From Flavobacteriales bacterium (lineage in GTDB: Bacteria; Bacteroidota; Bacteroidia; Flavobacteriales_D; Parvicellaceae): a stretch of DNA of 64,000 bases. The stretch spans positions 88,343 through 152,342 of the forward strand of contig JAOASC010000044.1 of NCBI GenBank assembly GCA_025210295.1, given 5' to 3'. The position numbers and the translations under genes were made by a program. Shown piece by piece: positions 18,930 through 27,738 of this stretch. Below the pieces are notes generated by a model, which saw only the letters and a program-made list of their open reading frames with translations, had not been told where the DNA came from and ran no database searches. Each line of letters begins with the position of its first letter. The stretch's first letter is position 1.

Positions 18930-19958
18930 CTAATAGATAAGAGTTATTGGGCCAATAAAGTGATTGTTTTTCTTACCTGATTTTAAATCTATGGAATAGA
19001 AGTAGGTACCGGAAGGTAAACGTTGGCCATTTTGAGTTCCATCCCATCTTCTTGCATTAGTATATCCAATTGTTTTGAAGACTTGTTGTCCCCATCGATC
19101 AAAGACAACAACTTCAGCTCCTGGATAATTGTCTATTCTTCCTATAATCCAAGTGTCATTTATTCCATCGTTATTTGGAGTGAGTGTATTGGGAACACTA
19201 ATTGGTTCAAAGACATCAACAATAATGTCATCTTGGTAGGTACAACCATCAGCTGTCGTTAAAGAGAGGTAATAAGTTGTGGTTTCCTCAGGGGTAGAAA
19301 CTGGAGAAAGTGAGGTTGTATTGGATAAATAGTTTGGGGGACTCCATTCAAAACCATCAGGAGCAGATCCAGATAGGGTTGTAGATTCTCCTGTTTCTAT
19401 AGATACATCAGGCCCTGCATCAATGGTATAGGTTACAGCTGATCCAGTTGTGGTAATGTTAAAATAACATTCAGCGGGGTTGGTAATACCTGTACCATTC
19501 AAATCGCCATCTACTAATACATAGTAAGTCGTATTAGGGGTTAGGTTGGTTGCTGATAGAGAAAAATCACTAGAGCTGTTAGAGACACAGTTGGATACCG
19601 CCGTGTAGCTTGATTCGTCACAAGGTGTTGTGGCTTCAATTATTACAGCCTGTAGTTCATTGTCATACGCAGGGTCGTTGGTGCAATTAATATTACTGAA
19701 ATTGACAGAGGCATCTCCTCCGTTATCGTTAGTCGTAAAGGTAAACCAAGTCGTGTTGTCTAGAGCAAAACAAAAGTTGCCATTGTTAGAACTACCGTCT
19801 GAACACCCTGAGCAAGCAGATACTGTTGCGCCTACATTATTGGCTAACGTTGTTTGATTTCCACATAATATTGTTGCGGAAGAACAGTTGTCGTTTGCAG
19901 CTTGAGTATAAAAAGGTGCAGCATAAAGGAATAGAAAAAATATCACGAGGTATCTCAT
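18930..19958 (-). CDS. Small secreted T9SS type-B cargo protein
   Basis: 342 residues from the ATG at 19958, chosen because it opens a clean signal peptide (MRYLVIFFLFLYAAPFYTQA). An upstream in-frame start at 20024 would add 22 residues before it. The N-terminal domain (about 22-185) is Cys-rich and begins NDNCSSATILCGN; it holds TWFTFTTND and the PNTTYYVLVDG strand seen in PPC-like beta domains. A PKD/Ig-like segment follows (about 192-252, ETGESTTLSGSAPDGFEWSP). The end is a type-B C-terminal domain (about 255-342: PNTLTPNNDGINDTW, VFDRWGQQVFKT, RLPSGTYFYSIDLK). It is the first gene of the 20-kb minus-strand block. Function is unknown beyond cell-surface delivery by T9SS. Confidence 0.87.
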   Translation of the reverse strand: MRYLVIFFLFLYAAPFYTQAANDNCSSATILCGNQTTLANNVGATVSACSGCSDGSSNNGNFCFALDNTTWFTFTTNDNGGDASVNFSNINCTNDPAYDNELQAVIIEATTPCDESSYTAVSNCVSNSSSDFSLSATNLTPNTTYYVLVDGDLNGTGITNPAECYFNITTTGSAVTYTIDAGPDVSIETGESTTLSGSAPDGFEWSPPNYLSNTTSLSPVSTPEETTTYYLSLTTADGCTYQDDIIVDVFEPISVPNTLTPNNDGINDTWIIGRIDNYPGAEVVVFDRWGQQVFKTIGYTNARRWDGTQNGQRLPSGTYFYSIDLKSGKKNNHFIGPITLIY

Positions 19959-19962
19959 AAAA

Positions 19963-19970
19963 CAAATATA
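19963..19970 (-). promoter_or_regulatory. TAnnTTTG promoter element (TATATTTG)
   Basis: An exact match to the Bacteroidota -7 element lies only five bases before the ATG of the small type-B cargo gene, so a transcript from here would be nearly leaderless. A second exact match (TACTTTTG, 20022-20029) lies 64 bases upstream and is the better promoter candidate. Neither has a clear TTG at the expected -33 distance. Confidence 0.35.
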
Positions 19971-20021
19971 AAGATTATTTACATAAACGAAAATAAGCAT
20001 TATTAGATTCAAAAAAGTATA

Positions 20022-20029
20022 CAAAAGTA
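20022..20029 (-). promoter_or_regulatory. TAnnTTTG promoter element for the T9SS cargo block
   Basis: TACTTTTG on the minus strand, giving a leader of about 60 bases to the ATG at 19958. It is the best candidate promoter for the long minus-strand operon; no -33 TTG was found. Confidence 0.4.
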
Positions 20030-20118
20030 CTACTGTTAATGATTGAATGTTTATAAAATAGATGGGGGAAGAATAAAAATTGAGAAAATATTGTGATATT
20101 CGCGGTTTGGATTAGTAT

Positions 20119-20964
20119 TTGAATAGAAGAAAATTGGTGAGTAGATTAGTTAGGATAGCGTTTTATATTTTCATCCCCGTAATGTTGTGGTCTTGTGGAG
20201 GAAAGAAAAGAACAGTGGATGGTATGAAACTTAAAAACCTTAATTGGAAAGTTTTAGTAGATTCAATGAGGAATAATGAGTTTGATTACAGTTGGATTCG
20301 TTCAAAAGCATCTGCTAGTGTTGTGTTTAAAAACGATAAAAACACAGTAAAAGCTAATTTCAGAATAAGAAGAGACAGTGCAAGTTGGATTAATTTGTCA
20401 AAAGGGGTTCAGATTATGACAGCTATAGCTTCAAACGATTCAATAAAGGTGCTTAAGAAAATAGGGAAGAAAGAATACTATATTGATGATTTTAAGACGG
20501 TGAATAAATTCTTAAATACTACTGTTGACTATTCATTGTTGGAGGATTTTTTTGCTGGAAATGCTATTGGATTTGATTACGATTCTACCAAGTATAAGTC
20601 AGGGATAGACGATGGCCTTTACATACTAAGTTCTGATAAAATCAAAAAAATGGATAAGCTCTTAAAGAAAGGAGCGAATAGAAACCGAGAGTTTTTATAC
20701 AGATGCTGGGTAAACCCCGTAAATTATAGATGTCAAAAAGTGCGTGTAGATGTTTTACGTGATACAACAGCCCTAATTGTTGAATATTCTGATTGGGAAA
20801 CAATAGATCAAGGTGGGCAGTTCCCTTATCACACATCGATAGTTCTAGAAACTCCTAGGGATACAATATCGTTAGCTTTGAAGTATAGTAAGGTAACGAT
20901 TAATGATCCACAGTCGATGCCTTTTAAATTGACAAAGTCTTACGAACCAATGGTTTTTGAATAA
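20119..20964 (+). CDS. DUF4292-like lipoprotein
   Basis: About 281 residues. A lipoprotein signal ends at IPVMLWSCGG (Cys near residue 25), so the protein is probably anchored in the outer membrane facing the periplasm. The body is beta-rich (ASASVVFKNDKNTVKANFRI, then VNPVNYRCQKVRVDVLRDTT) and follows the DUF4292 pattern of Bacteroidota, a LolA/LolB-like lipid-binding fold by family knowledge. There is no ATG before the signal peptide: the frame opens after a stop at 20113 with TTG (20119), and TTG/GTG at 20134/20137 are alternatives; GTG at 20137 would give a compact signal peptide. The next gene starts two bases after the stop, so the two are an operon. Confidence 0.75.
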   Translation: MNRRKLVSRLVRIAFYIFIPVMLWSCGGKKRTVDGMKLKNLNWKVLVDSMRNNEFDYSWIRSKASASVVFKNDKNTVKANFRIRRDSASWINLSKGVQIMTAIASNDSIKVLKKIGKKEYYIDDFKTVNKFLNTTVDYSLLEDFFAGNAIGFDYDSTKYKSGIDDGLYILSSDKIKKMDKLLKKGANRNREFLYRCWVNPVNYRCQKVRVDVLRDTTALIVEYSDWETIDQGGQFPYHTSIVLETPRDTISLALKYSKVTINDPQSMPFKLTKSYEPMVFE

Positions 20965-20966
20965 TT

Positions 20967-22166
20967 ATGAGAGTTGGCTTGTTTATCATATTATTTTTAG
21001 TCCCTTTTTTTACCTTTTCTCAAGGAAGTAAAAAGTTAAAGCAACAAGAGGCGGTACTCAAAAAGAAAATAGCAAACACTAAAAATCTTATTCAACAAAC
21101 AAGAAAGACTGAACAGCTTACCATGACTGAGTTGGCGATTATTAATCATCAAATTGCTTACCGAGAATCATTGATGGATAATATTAATTATCAAATGAAG
21201 CGACTGGATGACGAGTTAATTGAAAGTCAGAAAGAATTACAGCTTTTAGAAAATGATTTAAAGCTGTTAAAGGAAGAGTATGCTAAGATGTTGAGGTATG
21301 CTTTTAAAAATAGAGAGGAGGATTACAAAATGATTTATGTATTTTCTGCAAAATCTTATACAGAAGCTTATCACAGGTTAAAGTATATCGAACAATATAA
21401 AGATTTTAGGCAGAAACAGGTTGAAAGAATTTTAAAAACCAAGCAAGAGCTAGAACAGAAAATAATTGAGATAGAAGTTTTAAAGACCAATAAAAAAGAG
21501 TTAGTAGAAGTACAAGAGCAGGAAAAGAGTTTGTTTTTAAAAGATAAGGAAACGCAACAATCTTCGTTACAAAAATTACAGGCCAATGAGGCTCAATTAA
21601 AAGCTCAGTTACAAAAACAACAACGAAAGCAACAACAAATAGCAAAAGCTATTAGAAAGGCGATAGAAGCAGAAATAGCAGCAGAGGCGAAAAAAAATAA
21701 GACAAAAGGATTTGTCTCAACTCCAGAAACTTCTGCACTGTCTAAAACGTTTGCTGCAAATAAAGGGAAATTACCTTGGCCAGTTTTTAAAGGGGAAATT
21801 ACAGGGCGTTATGGTAAACAACAACATGATGTTGTGAGTACAGCTTATGTAGAGAATAATGGTATTGATATTACTACCGAGAAAGGAGCTAGTGTAAGGG
21901 CTGTTTTTGGAGGTAAGGTGTCTAGTGTTTTTGTAATCCCTGGAGCAGGGAAAGTTGTAATGGTTAGCCATGGAAGTTATCGTACTGTTTATTCTAATCT
22001 TGAAGAAGTTTTTGTTAAAAAAGGGGACGAAATTTCGATTAAACAGAAAATAGGGAAGTTGTTGCCAGCTTCTTCCGGAAGTGTATCTGAAGCGCATTTT
22101 GAGATTTGGTATATTACTTCATCGGGTATGAAAAGCCAAAACCCATCTCTTTGGATTTACAGGTAA
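20967..22166 (+). CDS. EnvC-like murein hydrolase activator (coiled coil + degenerate LytM)
   Basis: 399 residues: signal peptide (1-19), a long Lys/Gln/Glu-rich coiled coil (about 20-245), then an M23/LytM domain (about 275-399). The catalytic signature is degraded. The usual HxGxD reads NNGIDI with no His, and HLHFE reads EAHFE, so the first zinc His and the first His of HxH are missing. In EnvC and NlpD the same losses turn the domain into an activator of cell-wall amidases, so this is probably a divisome-associated amidase activator and not an enzyme. It lies two bases after the DUF4292 lipoprotein and 18 bases before a DUF3667 gene. Confidence 0.85.
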   Translation: MRVGLFIILFLVPFFTFSQGSKKLKQQEAVLKKKIANTKNLIQQTRKTEQLTMTELAIINHQIAYRESLMDNINYQMKRLDDELIESQKELQLLENDLKLLKEEYAKMLRYAFKNREEDYKMIYVFSAKSYTEAYHRLKYIEQYKDFRQKQVERILKTKQELEQKIIEIEVLKTNKKELVEVQEQEKSLFLKDKETQQSSLQKLQANEAQLKAQLQKQQRKQQQIAKAIRKAIEAEIAAEAKKNKTKGFVSTPETSALSKTFAANKGKLPWPVFKGEITGRYGKQQHDVVSTAYVENNGIDITTEKGASVRAVFGGKVSSVFVIPGAGKVVMVSHGSYRTVYSNLEEVFVKKGDEISIKQKIGKLLPASSGSVSEAHFEIWYITSSGMKSQNPSLWIYR

Positions 22167-22184
22167 TTTTCTTACTTTTCAAGC

Positions 22185-23015
22185 ATGAATGATTTGAAAA
22201 CAAAGACTTGTTTGAATTGTTCTAGTGATTTACTAGAACATCAAAACTATTGTCCTAATTGTGGTCAAAAGAATAGAAAAGTAGACTATCGTTTAAGAGA
22301 TTTATTGTTGCATTTTTTTGAAGATTATTTTGCTTTTGATAATAAAATTATTCAGACATTAATTTTGCTGATTAAGAAGCCAGGTCAGCTTTCTTTGGCT
22401 TTTTTTGAAGGAAAGCGGATGAGTTATGTTTTGCCTTTGAAGCTGTATTTTTTTGTTGCATTTATTAGTTTGTTGTTAATGTCTGCGTTGGATTTATTTA
22501 CTTTTCAAAGTCAAGATTCATTTGTAGATGGCTTTAGTGAGGGAATCGAAATTTCTTATGATTCGAGTGAAGATAGTGGGGGAGAAGAGCAAGCAGAAAT
22601 AGATGCTTTAGGTTTAGATGTGGGAAAAGATATATCCTATGTCTTAAAGGAAAAAAGTGCTTTGTTTATTTTGTTTGAAATGCCAGTATTTGCTTTTTTT
22701 ATTTATCTGTTTTTTTACAAAAAGAATCGTTATTATACTGAGGCCTTTGTGGTGGCTTTACATATTCAAACGTTATTTTTTATTAGCATATTTTTAGGGA
22801 AACTTTTGGGAATGATCTCTCCAATGGCAAGTTTGTTTTTTATACTTGTTTATCTAGTTTACGCTACGTTGTCTTTAAAGCGATATTATCAAAATGGTCT
22901 TGTAGTCAGTTTTATGAAGCTATTTGCAATACAGTTATTGCAGGTTTTAGTTGTTCTAGGGATAACAGTACTCTATATATTTATACGATTATATAGTTCA
23001 GGTTTTACTCAATAA
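22185..23015 (+). CDS. DUF3667-type zinc-ribbon membrane protein
   Basis: 276 residues. The N-terminus holds a zinc ribbon (CLNCSSDLLEHQNYCPNCGQ, residues about 9-28) followed by a conserved basic stretch and about five hydrophobic segments (about 82-100, 155-178, 190-212, 215-235, 245-268), separated by an acidic loop (about 105-150, Asp/Glu/Ser rich). This arrangement is the DUF3667 family, common in Bacteroidota and without a known function. The last 11 bases overlap the convergent DUF3299-like gene. Confidence 0.75.
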   Translation: MNDLKTKTCLNCSSDLLEHQNYCPNCGQKNRKVDYRLRDLLLHFFEDYFAFDNKIIQTLILLIKKPGQLSLAFFEGKRMSYVLPLKLYFFVAFISLLLMSALDLFTFQSQDSFVDGFSEGIEISYDSSEDSGGEEQAEIDALGLDVGKDISYVLKEKSALFILFEMPVFAFFIYLFFYKKNRYYTEAFVVALHIQTLFFISIFLGKLLGMISPMASLFFILVYLVYATLSLKRYYQNGLVVSFMKLFAIQLLQVLVVLGITVLYIFIRLYSSGFTQ

Positions 23016-23442
23016 CCTTAGCATCTTCTAAGATGTAGCTCAATTGATAAATATCGTCAGGATTAAGTCGAAGTTTCCCCTCAAAAGTAATGATTTGATC
23101 CATTCTTAATCCGCTATGTTCTCCTACAATTTGAACTTCCATCACAGATTCTGGTCCAGCACCTCCACAGAAAAAACAAGAGCTGTAAGGGTTCGCAGAT
23201 AAAACATAATAGTCTTGAATAACATCAACAGGGATGATGTATCCTCGAATTTGGACTTTTTTTCCATTTAATGAGGATATTTTTTTTCCAAATTTAGGGA
23301 CTTGGTAGTATCCTTGGAATTCTTCAGAAAATACCTCTTCAAATGTAACGTCTTTTAAAACTTCCCAAGTAATGATGGTTTGACTTTTAATTGAGGCAGT
23401 TACCCCCAATGCGAGAATAAGTGTGATGATTAAATTTTTCAT
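23005..23442 (-). CDS. DUF3299-like periplasmic protein
   Basis: 145 residues with a signal peptide (1-20, ending ASIKSQ). Conserved features are WEVL near the start, a VPKFGKKISSLNGKKV segment, the strand GYIIPVD, and the motif SCFFCGGAGPESVMEV with two Cys spaced CxxC (about residues 92-95). The family is seen near metal-related ABC systems; the CxxC and the His-rich permease upstream fit a metal-handling role, but this is inference. The start lies three bases after the permease stop, so it is the last gene of that operon, and the 3' end overlaps the DUF3667 gene on the other strand by 11 bases. Confidence 0.7.
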   Translation of the reverse strand: MKNLIITLILALGVTASIKSQTIITWEVLKDVTFEEVFSEEFQGYYQVPKFGKKISSLNGKKVQIRGYIIPVDVIQDYYVLSANPYSSCFFCGGAGPESVMEVQIVGEHSGLRMDQIITFEGKLRLNPDDIYQLSYILEDAKVIE

Positions 23443-23445
23443 TGC

Positions 23446-24798
23446 TTATTTATTCGATAATGTTTTTGAAATATCTGTTCGATATGCTTTTATGGCTGGG
23501 TATAATGCAGAGATTATGCCAATTAATACGGCTCCTCCTAAAATTGTCCATTCTTCTTTTAGCCAAATCCAGCCTGTAAAATTGTAATGGTAAGTTTCGG
23601 CTAAGTATCCAGAGAAAATTTCCATACCAATGTGACTAAAACCTATTCCTAAGAGGTAACCTAAAATAGCAAGGAGGAATCCTTCGAGTAGTATCATGGT
23701 AAAAACTTTAGTTGTTGAAGCTCCCATAGTTCGCATAATTGCAATCTCGTATTGACGGTCTTTTAAAGAGTTTAGCATAGCGATAAACATACTGGCAGAT
23801 GCAATGATTACAATAACCATAGACATCAGTGAAATAATGCTTATTGCAGGCTCTATTAATTCAAACAACTGTCTGATTTCTATTGCAGGTTCAGCAGCCA
23901 TCATGCCATCAGTATTGTTGGCGATTCCAGGAAGCGTAAAACGTGCCCTTGTTGTTTTATACTGGATTAACATTGCTGTGATCTCTCTAGTTTTAAAGTC
24001 GATATCTTTTAAAATAGCATCATAATCTTTTGGGGCATCATCGTGGTGATGTTCATGATGATGGTGGTGAGCATGTTCGTCGTGGTGATGATGTTCATCA
24101 TGATTGTGAACTTCTTTTTCTAATTTAGCATCGTGTTCCTCTTTTGAGATAATATCAAAGCTCCCTCCAGAGTCATGGTCATGGCCTGCATGTAAAATCC
24201 AAACACTCTCTAGGGATGTTAATAATAAGTTGTCTAATACTGTGTTTGACTTTTTTAGAATTCCAACAACAGTATATAAGTGGTCTGTATGTTCATCAAT
24301 TGATTCCCCTAAACCATGTCCACCTGCAAACGTATCACCAATTTTTAATCCAAATTTTTTAGCGACATCGTAACCAATTGTAGATTCTAATGGCTTTTTC
24401 CAAAGTTTCCCTTTTGCTATTTCTCCTTTGTATAAATGAATATAATCATGCGTTGTAGCTAGAATTCTATAAGATTTATAATTATCTCCTATAGAAACAG
24501 GAATGGCCTTTTCCACCATAGGATGCATTCTAGCAAAGCCAGTTCGTGCATAGTTAATGTTTCCTGTAGGTTTATCAATTTGGTAGAGGTTGCAGAGTAC
24601 AGATTGTAACCGGCTTCCCTCAGCTCCAATGACTAAATCAATTCCACCTGCATTATTTTTGAATTTTTCATTGATTTGGTAGTGGGTGAGGAGGGTAATT
24701 AAAATAATGGTAATCCCTGAAGCAAGGAGTAACAAAGACAGCCCGCTAGAAAGTGGTCGGTAAAGGATGTTTTTCCAACTAATTTTTAAGACATTCAT
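23446..24798 (-). CDS. FtsX/MacB-type ABC permease with His-rich periplasmic loop
   Basis: 450 residues. Transmembrane segment about 17-40, a large MacB-like periplasmic domain (about 45-310), then three C-terminal transmembrane helices (about 318-340, 368-392, 415-438), which is the FtsX/LolE fold. The periplasmic part contains about 35 residues dominated by His, Asp and Glu (about 227-262: HNHDEHHHHDEHAHHHHHEH and onward), a likely Zn/Ni/Co-binding tract not found in ordinary MacB/LolE proteins. The start overlaps the ATPase stop by four bases (ATGA). With the upstream ATPase it forms an inner-membrane complex that acts on periplasmic substrates; metal as substrate or sensor is inference. 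Confidence 0.87.
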   Translation of the reverse strand: MNVLKISWKNILYRPLSSGLSLLLLASGITIILITLLTHYQINEKFKNNAGGIDLVIGAEGSRLQSVLCNLYQIDKPTGNINYARTGFARMHPMVEKAIPVSIGDNYKSYRILATTHDYIHLYKGEIAKGKLWKKPLESTIGYDVAKKFGLKIGDTFAGGHGLGESIDEHTDHLYTVVGILKKSNTVLDNLLLTSLESVWILHAGHDHDSGGSFDIISKEEHDAKLEKEVHNHDEHHHHDEHAHHHHHEHHHDDAPKDYDAILKDIDFKTREITAMLIQYKTTRARFTLPGIANNTDGMMAAEPAIEIRQLFELIEPAISIISLMSMVIVIIASASMFIAMLNSLKDRQYEIAIMRTMGASTTKVFTMILLEGFLLAILGYLLGIGFSHIGMEIFSGYLAETYHYNFTGWIWLKEEWTILGGAVLIGIISALYPAIKAYRTDISKTLSNK

Positions 24799-25421
24799 AG
24801 TTTTATTTTCGTTTTAAACGCGTTAGAAAGTCTGTTGTCATGCGTTACAACTAATAGTGTGGCATTAGACTTATTAGCTTGTTCTATTAAGAGGTTTATT
24901 ACGGTGTCACAATTTTCATCGTCTAAAGCAGAAGTGGGTTCGTCTGCTAAAATGAGTTGCGGAGAATTGATTAGAGCTCTTGCAATAGAAACACGTTGTT
25001 TTTGTCCTTGGCTTAATTCTTTAGTTTTGGCATTAAGTTTATCTAAAATGTCTAATTCTGAGAGTAAAGCTTTTATTTTATCGAGGTCTTTTTTACCACC
25101 AGCCAATGTTTGTGCTAGGTATAGATTTTCTTTTACAGATAATGCATCAATAAAATGAGGTGTTTGGAAGATAATTCCTATTTCTTGACCTCTGAATTGA
25201 TCCAAGTTGGCGTCGCTTAAGTTGTTAAGAGTCGTGTCGTTTATGGTGATGGTTCCTTCTTGAGGCCTTAATAGCCCTGCTAATAGGTGTAAAAGCGTTG
25301 TTTTACCACAACCGCTTTTCCCTAAGAGAAGAGCATGGGATGCGTTATCTAAGTTGATGTCTGGAAATTGAATAGCATTTCCATTTTTGTATTTAAAGGC
25401 TATGTTTGTTGTGGTTAACAT
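24795..25421 (-). CDS. ABC transporter ATPase, LolD/MacB type
   Basis: 208 residues, the typical length. Walker A is GKSGCGKTT (about residues 34-42), the signature motif LSQGQKQRVSIARAL (about 137), Walker B LILADEPTSALD (about 156), and the switch His is in VVTHDNRL. It pairs with the His-rich FtsX-like permease, whose start overlaps its stop by four bases. The alpha/beta hydrolase gene ends two bases upstream, so the three are co-transcribed. Confidence 0.93.
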   Translation of the reverse strand: MLTTTNIAFKYKNGNAIQFPDINLDNASHALLLGKSGCGKTTLLHLLAGLLRPQEGTITINDTTLNNLSDANLDQFRGQEIGIIFQTPHFIDALSVKENLYLAQTLAGGKKDLDKIKALLSELDILDKLNAKTKELSQGQKQRVSIARALINSPQLILADEPTSALDDENCDTVINLLIEQANKSNATLLVVTHDNRLSNAFKTKIKL

Positions 25422-25423
25422 TT

Positions 25424-26113
25424 TTAATTGTTGTTATTTGAAGGAAGATGTAAAAAATCGGTAATCACTTTACCTATCTCTTTGTATTTGTTGATAATCA
25501 TAGGGTGTCCACCTCCTTTGATTACATAACAATTTCCAATGTGTTTAATAGGAAAAACAATGTCCTTATCTCCATGGATATGTAATAGGTTTTGATGCTC
25601 ATAATCGCTATCCCAATCACTCACTTGCTTCATTACCCATTTGTCAAAGCCTCCAGTACTTTTTGCAACCATTGCTTTTGTATCCTCATTGTAAATAGCT
25701 TTGTATGATTTTTTTACATAAGTAGAAATATGGAACCCTTTATTGAAAATGTGTTTCATTATCTTATCTGGAACCATCGAAATAAAGAAGCTAGCACCTT
25801 TTAATTTCATTATTGGGCTTAATTCCTCTCTGTTTTTTGCAGAAGAAATGATAATAATTTTTTCTGGGTGTTTGATTTTAGCTATTTCCATAGCTAATAT
25901 TCCACCAAACGATGTTCCTACAATAACAAACGGCTCAGATTCATCTATTTCTTGACTCATCTTAATGGCATAATCATGTAAAGATTCATCGTCATCAAGT
26001 GATTTAAACTCTATCACTTCACATGGAGCGTCTAGTTCATTAACTAAATCTTTGTAGATTGTTTTGTCGGTAGCCAGTCCAGGTACTAAATATATTTTAT
26101 TGTATTTACTCAT
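25424..26113 (-). CDS. Alpha/beta hydrolase
   Basis: 229 residues, cytoplasmic. The nucleophile elbow GTSFGG (Ser about residue 71), the oxyanion region LVPGLATD near the N-terminus, the Asp in HGDKDIVFPI and the catalytic His in KGGGHPMIIN are all visible. The protein is short and lacks a cap domain. I start it at the ATG at 26113; the frame can extend by two codons to a TTG at 26119. The substrate is unknown. It heads the operon with the ABC transporter. Confidence 0.8.
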   Translation of the reverse strand: MSKYNKIYLVPGLATDKTIYKDLVNELDAPCEVIEFKSLDDDESLHDYAIKMSQEIDESEPFVIVGTSFGGILAMEIAKIKHPEKIIIISSAKNREELSPIMKLKGASFFISMVPDKIMKHIFNKGFHISTYVKKSYKAIYNEDTKAMVAKSTGGFDKWVMKQVSDWDSDYEHQNLLHIHGDKDIVFPIKHIGNCYVIKGGGHPMIINKYKEIGKVITDFLHLPSNNNN

Positions 26114-26174
26114 TCTCAAAATCCTTGCGCAACAACAAAAATAATGAAAATCAGTGAGATGACCAATAGTTGGG

Positions 26175-27704
26175 TTACCACCCAGTAATAGCTACAGTAG
26201 AAGAACGATTATAAGGTGCTCCGTTACTCCAGTTTGGGTGTTGAACATTTAAAAATAAGGTTTTGTTGTCTGGTGTAAATATTGCTCCTGTAAATTCAGC
26301 TCCCATAGGAGAGATGGCAAAACGATGCAAGTCATTGACTGTTGGTTGTTCAATACTTAAATCAAGGAAGTATAGTTCAGTATACCAATGGTTTTTTCGT
26401 TCTGCATGCAAAGGGACTCTTCCTTTACTGTTGTCGTTAATGTCTTCGCATATCACTAAATAATCTTTTCCTCCTTGTTGAGTCATTGTGATGCAATCAG
26501 GGTTGGAGAATACAGTTGCTCCATCGGCACCAATCCCTCCTTCGAGGTAAACACTCATTTTATTGGTTTCGGTATCAAATATTAGAATTCTTCCAAATAC
26601 ATCTTCGTAGATGTTTCCTTCTGGATTGAGATAGTCTCTATAGTGTTTAGCTGGTATTGCTCCATTTTTAATTGGACGCGTCCAATCAGTATGATCATGC
26701 CCCGTTTCAGCAATGTAAATTTTATTTCCTTTCCTAACAACCCATTCGTGGCGCATAAAAATACTTGCACCCATTGCAATTGCAGTATCTCTAATGTTTA
26801 TTAAAGAAGCGGTGTCGCGAGGTAAAGTAAGCCATTTCCCAGACTCTCCATCCATAGTTTGTTGATAGGCATATAATTGTCCTTGGGAATAGTCGTCTTC
26901 TTGATCGGCAACAAACTTAAACCATACTCCTGGTTCTTTGTCGTCTGTTAAATATACCGTTTTTCGATCCTCCATAAATTCTAAGTCCTCGTGGAAGTAG
27001 CAGCCCATAGCATAGATCTTTTGAGTTGCTTTTCGAGTTTTTGGGTCGACTTCAACAATGTATCCAATGTTTTCATGAAATTTTAAGTTGCCTACATCAC
27101 TGGTGTCCGTATGTCCTTTCCCTTTTCTATAGAAATAGCTATTGCTTTTTCCTTGATGCTCTTCGCAAGTATATATCATCCCATTTGGAGCGACACTACC
27201 TCCACAGTTTCTATCGGTACCTCTTACAGAAGAAAAATCAACATGATGATAAGGTGAAGTAACGTCCCATGTAGCGTTATTTTTATTGACAGTAAACATA
27301 GTCGCTCCGCCACCGTCACCTAAAATTGGGTGACTTCCTTTTAACTCGTGACTGACAAACAACCAACCACTGTTGTTGGAATCTGGTAGGAATGCTAACA
27401 TGTCGTGATTTCCTTTGGCAGGAGCAGAAGTACTATCGTTTACAACGACAATACTTTCTTTTTCTTTAAATAAGATTTGAGCAGAAAACCCTTCAGGAAT
27501 GAGTAAGGTTTTGTTTTTAAAATTGGTATCTAAACAGGTAAAAATGCTGTCTAAAGGAATTGTGGTAGAGGGGGTGTTTTTAATTGGTGTAATTGTATCA
27601 GCAGAAACAGTTTGCTTTTCATGTTGAGATGAATGTTTAGAGGTAGAGTCGCTGTTGCATGAAAACAGGAAAAGTCCTGAGAGAACTAAAAAAAAGTATT
27701 TCAT
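26175..27704 (-). CDS. PhoX/DUF839-family lipoprotein
   Basis: 509 residues from the ATG at 27704, chosen because MKYFFLVLSGLFLFSCNSDS is a complete lipoprotein signal (Cys about residue 16). An upstream TTA/ATG-rich extension to 27734 would add ten residues before it. The body follows the DUF839/PhoX layout: GWLFVSHELKGSHPIL, NCGGSVAPNGMIYTCEEHQG, YFHEDLEFMEDRKTVYLTDD, IYIAETGHDHTDW, VICEDINDN, near-C-terminal FLNVQHPNW. In PhoX enzymes such segments bind Ca and Fe around the phosphate; an extracytoplasmic phosphatase or a related sugar-lactone-type hydrolase is likely. It is monocistronic on the available evidence. Confidence 0.75.
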   Translation of the reverse strand: MKYFFLVLSGLFLFSCNSDSTSKHSSQHEKQTVSADTITPIKNTPSTTIPLDSIFTCLDTNFKNKTLLIPEGFSAQILFKEKESIVVVNDSTSAPAKGNHDMLAFLPDSNNSGWLFVSHELKGSHPILGDGGGATMFTVNKNNATWDVTSPYHHVDFSSVRGTDRNCGGSVAPNGMIYTCEEHQGKSNSYFYRKGKGHTDTSDVGNLKFHENIGYIVEVDPKTRKATQKIYAMGCYFHEDLEFMEDRKTVYLTDDKEPGVWFKFVADQEDDYSQGQLYAYQQTMDGESGKWLTLPRDTASLINIRDTAIAMGASIFMRHEWVVRKGNKIYIAETGHDHTDWTRPIKNGAIPAKHYRDYLNPEGNIYEDVFGRILIFDTETNKMSVYLEGGIGADGATVFSNPDCITMTQQGGKDYLVICEDINDNSKGRVPLHAERKNHWYTELYFLDLSIEQPTVNDLHRFAISPMGAEFTGAIFTPDNKTLFLNVQHPNWSNGAPYNRSSTVAITGW

Positions 27705-27738
27705 TGTTATCGTTTTAAGCTTCAAATGTAGCACAAAA

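Noticed and set aside
24020..24120. Triplet repeat as a possible non-coding satellite
   Set aside because: It is in frame inside the ABC permease and encodes the His-rich loop.
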